Of a stretch of DNA of 64,000 bases, positions 46,334 to 59,760 are shown piece after piece. Source of the DNA: Prinia subflava (Eukaryota; Chordata; Aves; Passeriformes; Cisticolidae); the NCBI RefSeq assembly GCF_021018805.1, contig NC_086253.1:12836735-12900734 (forward strand), read 5' to 3'. The translations under genes were made by a program, and so were the position numbers. The stretch's first letter is position 1; each line of letters begins with the position of its first letter. The notes beneath the pieces were generated by a model that was given only the letters and a program-made list of their open reading frames with translations, ran no database searches and was not told where the DNA came from.

Positions 46334-49300
46334 CTCAGGGCTCGCTCTGCCCCCCTTGTGTACAGAAACCAAATGCACCACAAGACACACCTCTCTATTC
46401 CCCAGGAAAGCTCTTACTGTGTCCTGCACATCCCTCCTTGCATCGGGATGATAAGTACTTAGCCTTAAGTTCCTCAGGAGGGAAGAAACTGAATAGTATG
46501 TAAGGAACAAAGTCAGCTGATGGGGGAAGAAATACACAGCAGATAACATAAACTGATGCCTTAGTATTAAGCCATTAATTGTAGTAGAATAAAGTTGTAA
46601 AAAGAAAAATCAGTGAGGTAATTCCTCAGTGAAAACAAGCATTTTTTTTTGTTTCATTTCACTGGTTTTCATGTCAGACAGTCTGTTTCACTGCAACAAA
46701 AACCTTAAAAAGACCATAATACTTATCTTAGGAGGCCTTTGAGCTAGGAAAAAAAAAGAACAGACATTTTAAGTTAGGCGTTAATACATTGATATAGAAT
46801 TATTATTCATTGAAATACCCAGTTCTATACGTGCTGTTTTTCATTCAATCTTACCTTACAGAGCATTCTGAAGAACACACAAGCTGAATATTTAAAGAAC
46901 TGACACATCTAAGAAATTCTGCATTTTTCAGCTTTAGTCATACGGATGATAATAAATTTGGTAACTTTAAAGCTGACTTCAGAATCTAGTTGTTCTTCTT
47001 AGAACTCTTTTCGAACCAATATTTTTCTCTGCCTGAACTTTACTGGAATTCCATCTTGGGTTCACAATTATAACAGCGACTTCCTCGGACTCAGCACTGT
47101 CCAGTCAAAGGGACAACACAGCGCTTGAATAGGCACTGACAGAGGACACACTGTTGTATTTACATTAGAGCCTCACTTAATGGTCTGAGTGTGTTTCCTC
47201 TAGCATCTGACAGACCTCCTGGCTTGGATCCACAAGACAGTAATAGCAATGCCAGTAACAATTATGGGTGATACACCCTTTATTCCCAAAGACCCATTAT
47301 CATTGATATTAAATATTTACATAGTGAATACAAACCCCAGTTTGGCGTTCTGCTTCACTATCTAGCAGATAAAGAGCTTTTTTTTGTAGTGAGTTCACTG
47401 CACTTGGGGTGAAGAAAATAATATAAGAAAAACAAACAAAAGAAGAAAGGGCAAGTCCCAGTTAGCCACGTTCATCTTATTCTGCTGGAACTTTCTGACC
47501 AGCACAGTACAAGATCATTCTAAGACATCAGTGAGGTATTTCAGAAAGTACTGAACAATTGTACTAATTTTCAACACTGTGGCTGAACCATGAAGAGTTT
47601 GATGAAGAGCTTTCATCTCAGGACTATGCAAACTTTACAAGGACAAATATATACCATGGACAGTGAGTCTCAGAGTGTGCTGCTGAGTTTGTCTCTTGCA
47701 GCCTCAACATATGTACAGCTTCAGGGATTTACAGCTCGGAAACCTGCTGTGAGGACAACACCAGCAGTCATTCTTTGTGGGAGCAGACTAACACCCACCG
47801 CCTGTTTGTTTTTCCCCTAAAAAATTAGGGTGTTAACTTTTCTAACAATGCCACTATAATCCCCTCTAACAGCATCAGGAAGTGGGAAACTTTGTTTCAG
47901 TCTCATACTCAGCATAAGGAGGTTCAGTCCCATTCCTCCAGTTCCTACAGATCAGGCTTGGACTAGTGGAGACTCCAAGAGGCGCTGCTGCAACCCATCC
48001 TGGAAAAAATGGTACTGAGTGTGCAGCAGTGAAGAGGAGAGGAGGTTCACTAGGGAAAACATACAGCCACAGGACAGCTTGAGGCCATGGCATAACTTTT
48101 CATGGCACTCCAGTACAGAGCCTTGGAGTCAATCTGGCCACACAGAGTTAGAGTGCTTTTGCTAAGACTTTTGCAGAGTGATACAGCCCTAATCTCTTGA
48201 GGCACTCAAGAGCAGCTGACAGCCTGTGTCTTGAGGTGAGCAAGCCTTTGAAAGTCACTGGAGTGAAGATGTCACTGAAGCTGCTCCTCCAGCTCATGTG
48301 CATGGCTGCCTCTTTTTGTCAGGTGTGCTCCTAGCTGCTGCGTTGAGGCATGCTGTAATTGCACCTGGTTAGAGAGCTTTTCAGTTTGCTCAGAGCAGAT
48401 TCCTACTTGATAATATTTCTATCACCTCATCCCACACTGAGCACTATGACTACTGCAGAAACAGCAGGCAACTAAGGAGTTGCTTCAGTCTCATACTATG
48501 TGTTTAGGGCTATCCAGTTCACACAACTGAGTTTAAAATAAAATTTGGTTTGACTTTATAAAGCCAGTTTTGAATCTTCCAGTTCCATCCAAGTCCTGTG
48601 TTGAATTTAACCTAATATGCCAAATAAGGCCCCACATAATCTTGTTAATCTGCAGCCACCAAGTGACCATCATTCCACCCTGGAGCCGGATTTACAGGAG
48701 ATTAGAGTGGAGAGCCTCCAAGCTGGCTCAGAGACAAAAAGCAGTATTAGACACAGCAGCCCTGTGTCTGCAGAGCTGCACTGGGGCAGGGCACAGCACA
48801 GAGCCAGACCTGAGACCTCACTGCTGGGTCACACCGGGCTGGGGTTTGTAGCACCTCACTGTGCTCCTACAGTCACTGCAGGGGTAGCTCCAGATTGGAA
48901 GAAATAGGCTGTGGACAGACAGCACTGAAATAAGTCTTAAGGAGTTTTCCTATTGACAAGACAATATGGTGAAAATGTTGAGCTAGGGTGAGGATCCAGG
49001 GCTGCTAAACCCACAGCAGTCAAGTTAAACTGAGTTTAGATATATCCTGGAAGGACAAAAGCCACAGCTGAAAAAAATATCAGGTATTTTACTGAGAGAT
49101 TAATCCCTGATCTTGAGAGGCAGTGGGTTCATGTTCTTGATGACTCCTGTACCAGAATTCTGTACCAGAATTTCTCTGTGGAAATGCACAGAATCTTGAT
49201 CCAGAGAAAAAAACTTTGATGAAATGAAGAAATTTCATGTTCTTTGATATTCACTCAAATGTATTTGTAGTCCAGCCACATGTTCTCATCTTCCACAGGG

Positions 49301-51449
49301 AATTTTTTCTGTATATATCTGAACTTTAGACTGAACCAGAACAAGTCATACTTAATCCTGGAGCACAGAACAAGGAGAAAGAGATAACTAGAAACCCTGG
49401 AAGATAAGTAAAAGCCCAAACTTAATTTCAGTGTGTAATATTTATACTTTGAACAATTGAAGACCTGGCCTCTAAAATTACTTTGGTTTCTGTTTCAAGA
49501 ACCATAACCATTAACTATGCATAAATACTTACTTGAAAATATAAAAAGGACAAGCTACATCCATTATTTCATAATGCAACATCAGTGTAACAGATATTTC
49601 TGTTCCTATTAGTATTTGCATTGTTTGTTGTTTTTTCTTCTGAGGAATCATATCTACCTGCAAAGCAGAGTTTAATCCTGCATGAGAAATTTCTTTCTAA
49701 CAGTCCTCTCTGATCCTACTAAATACATGTTAATGTGAGAGGTAGTAGTACTAGACTAGACTATGCTAATAAATATGCTCTATTGTGCATGAACTAAGAT
49801 TTTGTGAAATACAACTATGCCTCTGGGATTTTACGGCAAATGCTAAGTTTTATTCAAGAATAAATTGTGGTTAATTATCTGTCCCAAAGGATGGCAGTTC
49901 TGGGGTTCTTATGGCTAATTCAAGCAACTGTAATATCAGTTATTCAGCAGTGATAGTAATTAGAAAGATATCCAAAGGAAAAGATCCTCCCTGAAAGTTA
50001 TCCAAGTTCTGCAGGCAGGTCAAGGAACATAAACTTTTCACAGTTTTAAGGTATTTTATAAATAAAATAAAATAAAATAAAATAACTATTGCTTAACAAT
50101 GTTTCTTTTTTTGACCTAGAAGCTATAACCTGAGTTATTTGAACAGAATAATGAATTAACGGATGTGAAGATGGACATAAAAATGGGAGAAAGACCTGGA
50201 ATCTGGTGTGTGCCAAGATAATTGTAGTGGATATGTTAAAAAAATGAAAATCCAATAAACCAACCCAACAAAATTAAAGGTAAAAATATCCAAGTGAGTA
50301 AAAGAAGACAGTATTAGTCAGCTCATAAGGAGTCTGGTCATAGAAGCTTTAAAAAGATCACAATCTATACAACATAGATATAGATATGTATATATATAAG
50401 TATACTGTATTTATATACAGGTGAAGAAAGCAAAAAATAAAGACAGTACAAACCACCCACATCCCCCTGGCACGCTCTTAACTAATTCAGAATGCCCCAA
50501 TTCAACATCCCAGCTTGTAAAATACAAAATGTATGGGTAAAAAGCAAGAGGTTTTTTAGATATATTATTCTACTTACTAAGGTCTTAATTCAGGCTGAAA
50601 TTTATTATCTTACTCATTCTTTCAACAGTCTTCAGTTTGTCGTCTTCATCATTGCCAACCCTCTCTTATACTGTTTGTTCTGAGAGTGTTAGTCCATCCT
50701 TAATTCAAACAAACTGATTAATTAAGCAAAGCTGTTCTGCTGCATTCCTCTGCTCAGTTGTTCCTGGAAGGGGAAGAACTCAACCCCTCTCTGAGAGAAA
50801 CTCACACTTTTGTGGCTGTTGGGAAAAATGGAATAATTTCCTTGAGCATTTTCCTATGACTATTGCTCTTTAAAAACATTTAAAATATCATATGAACTAT
50901 ATTCATATTCACAAGTAAAAAACAATATAAGATTCTACCTTTCATTCAGTATTTTCAAAAGTTCTCTGATTCCAAACAAAGCAAAATTATGCAAAAAGGT
51001 CCTGTAAGAAATGGTTTGTGATTTCTTTAAAAACAGGATAAGTTATCCTGGTTTTCTTCTTAATACCTCTTATATTTCAGTATTAGTCTAGGGTAGAGAT
51101 TTAGCAACTCTGAGATATAAATACAGATCTTTAAACTCACACAATCTAGAGTAATTCCCAAACTAGATTCTCAGTGAAAAATTATGTCTGAGATCTTTTC
51201 AATAATTTGTTAGTTTAATTCTTTAATATTCAAAGACATTTCTATACGAGCAAGTGTTGGTCTTAAAAAGTGATTACAGGAGAAAGACTAATGGCAGCCT
51301 CGGCAGTAAGTGAAAGGGACATGCTAATGGATGATTTGGCATTTGCAGTGCTGCCTCTGCAGTACCCTGTCAAGCCCTGGGTCCCCTGGGATGAGAGAGA
51401 TGTGCAGAGGGATGGAAGCTCAGAAGCTGCTCGGGGTGTTGGAACATCC
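46334..51449. other. Intergenic tract without recognised genes
   Basis: AT-rich unique sequence. It contains an AATAA microsatellite (50060-50085), an imperfect TA/GATA-like stretch (50375-50420) and a GC-richer patch at 48640-48850 that I cannot identify. No exon is recognised. Confidence 0.6.
50060..50085. repeat. AATAA pentanucleotide microsatellite
   Basis: About five perfect AAATA units. Confidence 0.93.
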
Positions 51450-51454
51450 AACAG

Positions 51455-51764
51455 AGAGCAGAGTCTGAAGGAATTCAGTCTGGAGAAGCGGAGGCTCAGG
51501 AGTGAATTTAATTACTGTCTTCCACTTCATGAGGCTGGGGGGAGGCAAGAAAGCACATAAACTCTTCTTTGAAGCAGAAAGGGAAATTCTGGTTGTATAC
51601 AAGAAAAGATAATGTTCACAGTGGATGATTTAAAGAGGTATCCAGGGAAGCTTCCAAGAAAACTGTTTTAGCATTGAAATTACTTCCACACTGCTACTCC
51701 AGAAATCTGGCCTAGGTGCAGCCAAGAAGTCCCTTCCAATACAAATTATTTTGTGATTGTATGA
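51455..51764 (+). mobile_element. Diverged CR1 LINE 3' fragment
   Basis: The plus frame reads EFSLEKRRLRSEFN, matching the GLFSLEKRRLRGDL-like C-terminus of the CR1 ORF. The segment ends in the degraded tail AGTCCCTTCCAATACAAATT then ATTTTGTGATTGTATGA. It is heavily diverged. Confidence 0.8.
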
Positions 51765-53212
51765 CAAAACAATTTTAATAGACATAGCCTTTGACAACAT
51801 AAATTATACAAATTCCCTTAAGGAAATAAATTACCAAAATAATACTACCAAAAGTGCTCTCTAACTGGCACACTTCACTTTATTTTAGGTCTTTTCCTGT
51901 ATATAAAGACCAAAAAAGCTGTCAGAGTAATAAAAACAATGACAACATTGTCATACTGACAACTGCCTCCTACAATTCCAGTCCAAATCTCTAGTCAGTG
52001 GTCAGCATGAGGATAGCACATGTGCAAACCTTAAATATTTCTGAATAAGTGTAGAAATCAAATCCAGTATTGAGGAAAACGTTAACAGCCATGGAATATT
52101 TCAGGCTATTTGTCATTCCCCACTGGACGCTGAACTCTTGGATTGCTGGCCAATACAAATGTAAAGCTCACTGTCATAGGAACTTCCCACATTTGCAAGA
52201 AATGATTAATTTGTTGTATATCCTAGATTTCATTCTTCCAAACACATTCTGCCTATCATACTTTGTTGTGGTTCTTTTCTGTCATACATGATAAGCCTAA
52301 AACAAATAGTCTTCCAGTGGTATTTTCTTTTAATCTTGAACTTTGCCAAGGCAAAGTGAAAATTTTAGAACTCTTTTTTAGCCACCATAGCCATCATCAA
52401 GTCCATAGTGTGAGGAGATAGTTCTAGGCAACTCACAAAATCATTCTAGAAGTAATTGATTCAATCATATGTTTAAACGACAAAGCTCTTTAAAATGTAG
52501 AAGATAAAAGATCAGGATGTATATTCCAAGCTGATACTTTAATTACTTTCCATATAATTTAGTAATCTAAAAGACAGGACTATCTGTTCATTTATTTACT
52601 AGACAGACCACAAAAATATAATTCTCTGTCAACAAACTTCAGCTCAATTCGGTTTGGGCAAAAGGGGACTGAAGATTAGAGTTACCAGTTCCTGTACTGT
52701 GTTTGACATGTCTTTGCTCAATTTTAAACTCACCCTATATTACATGACCTTAAGTAATGTTTTGTTTCTGCTCCATTTTGTAGCTTTGCTGCACTGCAGA
52801 TAAAGCCAGTTATTGGTACAGTCTGTAAATGCAGCCCACGATAAAAGTTTAGAAATAGTCTGAATGTTGGAGTTAGATAACAATTATTAACACTTTTCAT
52901 ATTAAAAGTAAGGTGAGCTGGAGCAGCTCACAGAAAGAATGTAAAGATCTTTTCCACCCTTATATTAGCCCATGTATGGTTTACTCTCCTGTGATTATCT
53001 AGCTTATTCAATTGAAGAGTCATTTATCATTATCTTTTCTTTCCTGCTATTTGTGTTTTTAGTCTTCACTCTGTCTAGTCCAGCTACATTTAATACTGCT
53101 TTCATATCCTCATCTCTATCCTTGTGTGGAGCTGGGCACCAATGCTTAGGAAGTCCCCTATCCACTGAATTCCCGACCTTTCTAACACAGTATGAGCCAG
53201 CTGTCCTTGCCC

Positions 53213-53257
53213 CTTGTGGTCTTAAGGGTATTTTCCAACCTACCTGATTCTGTGATA
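53213..53257 (+). mobile_element. CR1 3' tail remnant
   Basis: GGTCTTAAGGGTATTTTCCA followed by ACCTACCTGATTCTGTGATA matches the CR1 3' tail pattern. Upstream sequence is not clearly alignable. Confidence 0.55.
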
Positions 53258-53952
53258 AGCAACAAGCTGGGATGAGGGTCCTCTTGGCTGCCCAATGCCC
53301 TCTCCTCATGAGGACCTTCATGGCTCTTAATTCTTTCTCACTTGGTTCTTAATTACCCACCTCCCCTCTCCTTCCCTCTCTGCCCACAGGCAGCTTTCTT
53401 GCCTTCAGAGGTTCAGTTCCTTCTGTTGCCATTCCCAAACTGCTCCGGAATTTGCAAATGCTCATTTCTACTCACACTGCACAGCAGCCAAGGTCCCTGG
53501 TATCTCAGCTAACATCCAGCACTGTGCTGTTCAGCCAGCAGCTTGCCAGCAGCAATATTTTGATTTTCTGTATAATGATGTAGAATTGAGGGGAGACTTC
53601 TCCCTCTGATAGAAACAAACTCATAGAGGACCTTCAAGTACCTTTTAAATCCAAGAAGTCTTCAGGCTGACAGATTATACATATATTAAATGCTTGTTTT
53701 ACATATAGTTAAAGTACATGGATAATTTTACCCTTATCAACAAACTTTGTTTAGAGATGAGGAAACTGAGGCATGGCAATTGTAAAGTCCACAATTCTGA
53801 TATTCACTATCATGCCATACTGCACAAAGACTAACTGGACAGAGGTTCAAAGGCTATGAGCACTTAACTGTCCTCTCCTGCCTTTCTAGCTCAAAGTGTC
53901 TCTTTTGGGTACATAAAAAAAGACATTTAGGTTCAATCTCAAAACCAGAGTT

Positions 53953-53977
53953 TCTCTCTCTCTCTCTCTCTCTCTCT

Positions 53978-54024
<47 letters not shown>
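53953..54024. repeat. (TC)13 followed by A46
   Basis: Thirteen TC dinucleotides run directly into 46 uninterrupted A. This is the longest homopolymer in the window. Confidence 0.95.
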
Positions 54025-54025
<1 letters not shown>

Positions 54026-55653
54026 CAGCAAAGTGAAAGCCAAAGGTGGAAATGTGGAAATATGACCCTCAGATTAAGAAACAGGCTTTTGTTCAAATTT
54101 GAAATATAAGCCAGAATAAATCCCTTCTATTCATTAAAGACCACCCCAACACCTCTTTCTTGAGAAGAGTGTCACGCGGAACTATAACAGCATGCCATGA
54201 ACTCTTAAAATATGAAAAAATAAACAGATTCTGAGTCCCCATTTGGGCTCCTTTCAAATCCTGCTCCTCTGGTTTGTGTATGTTGGACTTCTCCTGGTTT
54301 GTCAGAGAATAGCTAGAAGGCTCAGATTATTGGTATCTGCACAAACCAGGGCTTCTGGACAACTCCTTGGCATCCCTCCTCAGTCACTTGTGAACACACA
54401 TTGATTTTCTTTGGTGTTGTCAGTGCCCATATGCTAATTTTTCATTTGTTTTCCTCTCAGAAAGGGGTGTCTGTATTTCATGAAGATGTTTTTTGCTCCA
54501 GGGAGCAATCTCCCAGGGTACTGTCCCTTCTCACACTGCATGAAGAGTAACATGTCTGATTTTTCCCTCAAGGATAGAGGCAGAGTAGGAAAACTGTGGA
54601 AGATTATGCCAGGGAATGATGTCTAAGCTTCACACATCTCTGTTTTCAGTCTGTGCAGGCTGCTTCCATCTATGAGTCAATTACAGTCATCCTTCAACTT
54701 ACTTCAGTGTCTTGCTTAATTCACTTCTCACCCATACAGACCAAGTGGCCTATTTTTGTGTTTAACAGCCACAATTGAGAGGTGATAATATCCCTTGATT
54801 ATCTGTAGATGTGACTCACTAGATATAAGAGCACTTTGTAAGCACATCCCTCATGGTATTAGCTTCCTTCTAGAACTCAGACTGGTTAGTCAGACTCAGC
54901 ATTTGTAAAGACATAAGAAAACATGTTTACTGGAAAAATGTAACTGTTCTTATGCTGTTCTTAAGTCTTAGACATGTCTAAGAAAATATAGGCACAAGTT
55001 AAAGTGATTATCAGGCTGGAGACACTGGCAGTTCCCTAAAAGCCAGGTGCTGTGACTGTGGGCTGGCTGGGCTGCTCGCCTGGTGAACTCAGAGCTGGCA
55101 GTGTCAGGGGTGCATTCACTCACTTTAATGTCCCAAATGCACATGGGGACAAGGGCCCAAGGGAACCACTCTGTCCTTCTTCCCTTTACTGGACCATAAA
55201 AGCAGGGATTTGGAAGAAATTGCCCATACAGAAGGGGCATCGATGTAGAAGAACAAGGACTGTCCATGCTCTCCCTCACCTCCCCTACACTGTAAGATTG
55301 CACGGTAAAATACTCAATTACTCAGAGTCAGAAATTAATGTGGAATGTACCACTTACATTCCTAGGAGATCTTTTTATATACATACTATGCTTTAGTCTT
55401 TAACTGTAAAATCATATACTGATTCAATTCTATAGTGGAGATATTCAGTCTCCCACCAGTCTTAACCTTGTATTAGTGGCCTTAATATGTCTTTATTCAT
55501 AGGGCCTGTTGGCTTTATGAATCCCTGATCGTTTAGCCTGTTCATTTTTGTAAACAACAATTTTGGAAATAAAAGTACCTGTAGATATTTACCCATATTG
55601 CTCAGGAACTTTCAAACACCTCCAAAATTAAATTCTTAAACACCAGGAGGGGC

Positions 55654-55676
55654 TTTTTTTTTTTTTTTTTTTTTTT
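55654..55676. repeat. T23 run abutting a CR1 3' end
   Basis: A run of 23 T. On the minus strand it is an A tail placed four bases after the CR1 terminus at about 55681. Confidence 0.95.
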
Positions 55677-56110
55677 GTGAATCATAGAACAGCCCAGCTT
55701 GGAAGGGACATCAGGAGACTGTCTGATACAGCCTTTCATGAGAAATTGAGCCCAGGTGAGATTGTCTAGCAGCCTGTTCCTTTGCACCTTGAAAACTTCC
55801 AGTGATGGGAACTCTATCACATGGGGAGATTGTTCCCATAATTGATTTTACTCACTACGAAACATTTCTTTCTTATACAGAAACCTCCCCTGGAGCAACT
55901 GGTATCCCTTGCCCCTTCTCTCTGTGGCTCCTTGAGAAGGGAGACCCTCTGCCCTCTTTGTAGCTGTGTTTCAAAACCTGATATTCTGTGGTGAAGCTCT
56001 TTCCTGAATCTTTTCCTTTCCAGGGAGAAAAGACCTAACTCCTGCAGTCTTTCTTCCCAGGGCAGATTTTCCAGCTCTTTGATCATCAAATGTATCACTT
56101 CAGAATTATA
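55677..56110 (-). mobile_element. CR1 LINE 3' fragment, minus orientation
   Basis: The minus-strand translation has the CR1 reverse-transcriptase C-terminus: ENLPWEERLQELGLFSLERK, a following EPQREGARD, then FPSLEVFKVQRNRLLDNL in another frame. It ends with the 3' tail, whose reverse complement begins AATCATAGAACAGCCCAGCT. At least one frameshift separates the pieces, so it is non-functional. Confidence 0.92.
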
Positions 56111-59100
56111 GTCACCATGCAAGCAAAACACAACCATTCTGAGCCAAGTCTTGCTTGCTTGTTGTTGCATAACAAGAATAACATATGCCTTTTTTGTATA
56201 AAGATGGACTCCTACATCACCCATTGTCCTTCTGGTAACAGTTTTGCAAACACAGCTATTAGTAGATGAGATATTCTAGATTACAGGTTAAGATACAAGG
56301 TGTATGACTGATTGTTGCTTGTTGTGGACCAACAGATTTTACCAGAACATAAAATATAATTAGTATTATAACTTGCCCCATAAAATAGTCATGTAATAGA
56401 GCTCAGTGAGAGAAAAGTAGGAAATGACAACATTTATACATTGAAATACATACAAAAGGAGTTACTGCTTTGTTTTTACATAAATATTTCAGCCCCATTT
56501 TATAGATAATAAAACTATAAATTTTGCTTGCAGTGTCATGACTTCCTTTTATATGCAATTCTTCCCTTTGACATCAATAACCATACACTCAAATTACACT
56601 TGAGCTTCTATCTTTGTAAAAGGGGATTCCTCATTTGTACTTTTCCATGACATAACAAATGCAGATTGCAGCTGAACTTCAACTCTTATTTACAGATTAA
56701 AATTAATCACAATCCTTCAGCTTTGGTGGAAGATATCAGGACTTTGTTTGAGAATGTTTTGGAACTGGAACTTCATGAGGGCCACAGTTATCATCAAGGT
56801 CATATTAGATAGCGAATAATAGACTTTCCCTCTAGATTTTGCAAATTACTGATTAATAAATTATCTAATTCATTCTCACTGAGCTTTTATCAATTAAGGT
56901 CTGAAAAGATCACTTGTGGAATAGCCTGCAAATTGTGAAAGTTTGGTATAGCATTTTAGCAGGTCGGATTATCTAGATTTATAGTTTTCTATGGCTTAGT
57001 GCATTGTTATGTTTTGTATATGACAATAAATTTTATATTTGAATCTATAATTGCAACCATGTGTTGCAAGGCCAATCAATATTAAAATATATAATTAAAT
57101 TATATATTACATTATAGAATGCATTTTATATATTGCATTACATAAATGTTACAATTCATTCTAGGAAATAGAACTTCAGTTTTCATCTTTAGAACTCAAT
57201 TTATTGTCTGACACCTACAGATGCCTGCCAATTATTTTAACTTCATTTGACTCTAAAAATATCAAGATAGAAATGAAAGGGATTTAGGTACAAGATTAAC
57301 TTAACTTTTCATCCTTGTGGGACATTGAAACATTTCTCCAAGTTAGAGACAATAATGCAAGGAGATTACTGTTATGTCAGCTCTTTATTTCAATATTCGG
57401 ATTAACTTCCCAGCTGAATATTCCTTAAGAAGATACTGTCACCAACTCCTCAGGAAGCTTCAGGCCCCCCAGGCTGCAAGCACTTCTTTTACCAAATAAC
57501 AATCCTGTTATTTGGTAAATATTATAATATTTAAATATTATATATATAATTATATATTATAATATATATCCTGTTATTTGGTGTCCTGTTTCCATCTGAG
57601 GCACAGGAGTCCTTGAGCCAATTACCCATCCTGAGGTCTAGTAATAACCACTCAAACTGACACAGTCCTCTTTAAAATTTGAATTCTTCTCGTCATTTAC
57701 TGGTGTTCTTGGGTTTAGAGGTGACTGGTATAAACAAGCAGATGAACAAACAGTCTTTGGATGGAGTTTTTAATATTCTATTTCTTTTTCTATGATAGGA
57801 ACAAGAAAATAAAGATCATTTGGAAATGGTCCTCTTTCCAAAATGCAATGATCTTTCTGTTCACCCTTCACATCTAATTCCTTTTTAGAAGTCCAGAAAA
57901 GCCAGCTCCCACTCCTTTATCGGGTTGCTGTAAGCACAGCTTAATTCTCTGCTGAACTTTTGTCTGGCTGAGAACCAAGCCCTCTTTATTATTTTTATTC
58001 TCTCTCAGCAAATTCTTCCTCTGCAAGATATACTCCTTTCTTTGTTAACATCTACTTTCTTTGTCCATATCTTGATAATGTCCTATTGCTGTAAGGCCTC
58101 TTCTGAGGGCAAAAACATATTTTTTTTCTGATTTATGCCAACTCCTGACAATTCAGGTAATTTGTCATGATGCAATTGTTAATATTTTTTTCCCTGTAGT
58201 AGGAGTACTGTTTCACAGTGACTAAGGCAGTAGCACTGAATGGGTCTGTAATGGGGCTTTGAACTAAAGCAGAACTCTGGGATCAGGGGAAAGTACAAAG
58301 GTAAACAGATATTACTGCAAATCAGGTGGCATCAGTAGACTGCTCTAGGGACCAAGACAGCAGCAATCTGTGAGATGCCTTGCCTGGGTCTATATTCAAG
58401 TTCAGGATAGGAGTTTCCTTCCTATGAGCTGTTCTTTTTCCCCAAATCCACCTGCTAGGCAAAGGAATGCAATAAAGTTTTTCTCATGTAGTCAGTTCCC
58501 AGCTAATGGAACAGGCCACAGCACATATAAAAAACTGGCATTGGAGAATGGAGTAGCCATTTCTGTCACTTTTTACTGCATGCAAATCCATGGATTCTTG
58601 GTTGAGATGTCACCAACTCAGATCACAGTCTTTTAAAAGCAGATTCAGAAATGTGATAATTTAACACTGTCTGAAAAAAATAATCTGGTGTGAATTCTCA
58701 CAGCCCACCTTAAAAGAATATATGTAAAATTAAAAGCTGCTTAGTTGTAAAGTAATTCCTTATAGAGTTTCTAGGGCAGAAACTACACTGTAAATAGGAG
58801 GGAAACCACTCACTTTGCTCACATTGTTCAGCTTTTAATAGGTTTCAATGTTCAAGGATTTGTAGCAATAAACTACCAAATAAATTATTTAGGAAAAAGA
58901 AGAACACTGCCTTCACTCTGTGTATCTGCATTGAAAATACACTTTCAGAGACGCTGCAGTCAGCAAAAGCCTCATAGGTGTCGGCCTGACACTGAAAAAA
59001 TGGGATCAAGGTGTAAAAGTTTACCTGCATTAATAACAAAATTCTTCATCCTCTGTTTCAGCTGCTGGGTGTATTAGCTGGAATGATAATGTCAAGGATG

Positions 59101-59560
59101 CTTTACTGCAATGTTTTTAGAAGAAAGCCTAAGTTAAGAGATTAGAGCTTTGTACAAGCATTGACCACACAATTTCTCCCTGAAATGAAATTCTCTTCAT
59201 TAATACATCTTCTTATCTCCTGCCCTTCTTACACTAGCAAGAAACCACTTCAGTGTTTTCTGATATCCTAAAGAGCACTCCAGTGACTGTGTTGTGGTCT
59301 GTCCTCTGCAAGCAAGGCAGAGAGAGTTACCTTCCTAATTTTCTCCTGGTTCTCAATAAAAGTTCCATCCAAATGAACATATTTTCAGAAATTTTCAATT
59401 TAAAGAAAATCTATCAGAGTGTTCCTGCCGAATACTACCAAACAAATGAAGTAATCCAGAAAATTAAAATAAGCCATATTTTAAGAGAAGTATGACAGTA
59501 GTTTTTTGTGGTTAGTAGAGGACTAACACCTGTGGTGAACAAGTAGCATGCATGTCTGAA
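56111..59560. other. Intergenic AT-rich tract
   Basis: No exon recognised. Very AT-rich stretches lie at 57070-57150 and 57520-57570. A 14-bp hairpin sits at 57488-57519. Confidence 0.6.
57488..57519. repeat. 14-bp hairpin with a third copy of one arm
   Basis: TTTACCAAATAACA, spacer ATCC, then TGTTATTTGGTAAA: a perfect 14-bp inverted repeat. After about 50 bases of nearly pure A/T, CCTGTTATTTGGT recurs at 57570-57582. Confidence 0.95.
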
Positions 59561-59760
59561 CATCAGAAAATGAGGAAGAACTTCTTTACTGTGAGGGCAG
59601 CTGAGCACAGGAACAGGCTGCCCAGAGTGATTGTGGAGTCTTCTCCCTGGAGATGTTAAAAAGCTGTCTGGACACAATCCTGAGCAACATGCCCCTTTCT
59701 TGAGCAGGGAGGTTGGACTAGTGGTCCCTTTCAACCTTACATATTCTGTGATTCTGTGAC
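59561..59760 (+). mobile_element. CR1 LINE 3' end
   Basis: Begins GAGGAAGAACTTCTTTACTG, continues GAACAGGCTGCCCAGAG, GTTGGACTAG and GGTCCCTTTCAACCTT, and ends ATTCTGTGATTCTGTGA. All are in CR1 order on the plus strand. This is the best preserved CR1 tail in the window. Confidence 0.94.

Larger units (their letters stand above)
51765..55653. other. Intergenic tract without recognised genes
   Basis: No exon recognised. It contains a short CR1 tail (53213-53257) and the (TC)13-A46 tract (53953-54024). The remainder is unique sequence. Confidence 0.6.

Noticed and set aside
45758..46549. 263-, 174- and 142-codon minus frames and a 120-codon plus frame
   Set aside because: All are readings of the same 23-bp minisatellite in different phases.
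55817..56224. 135-codon minus frame as a host gene
   Set aside because: It matches the C-terminus of the CR1 LINE reverse-transcriptase ORF, so it is a transposon remnant.
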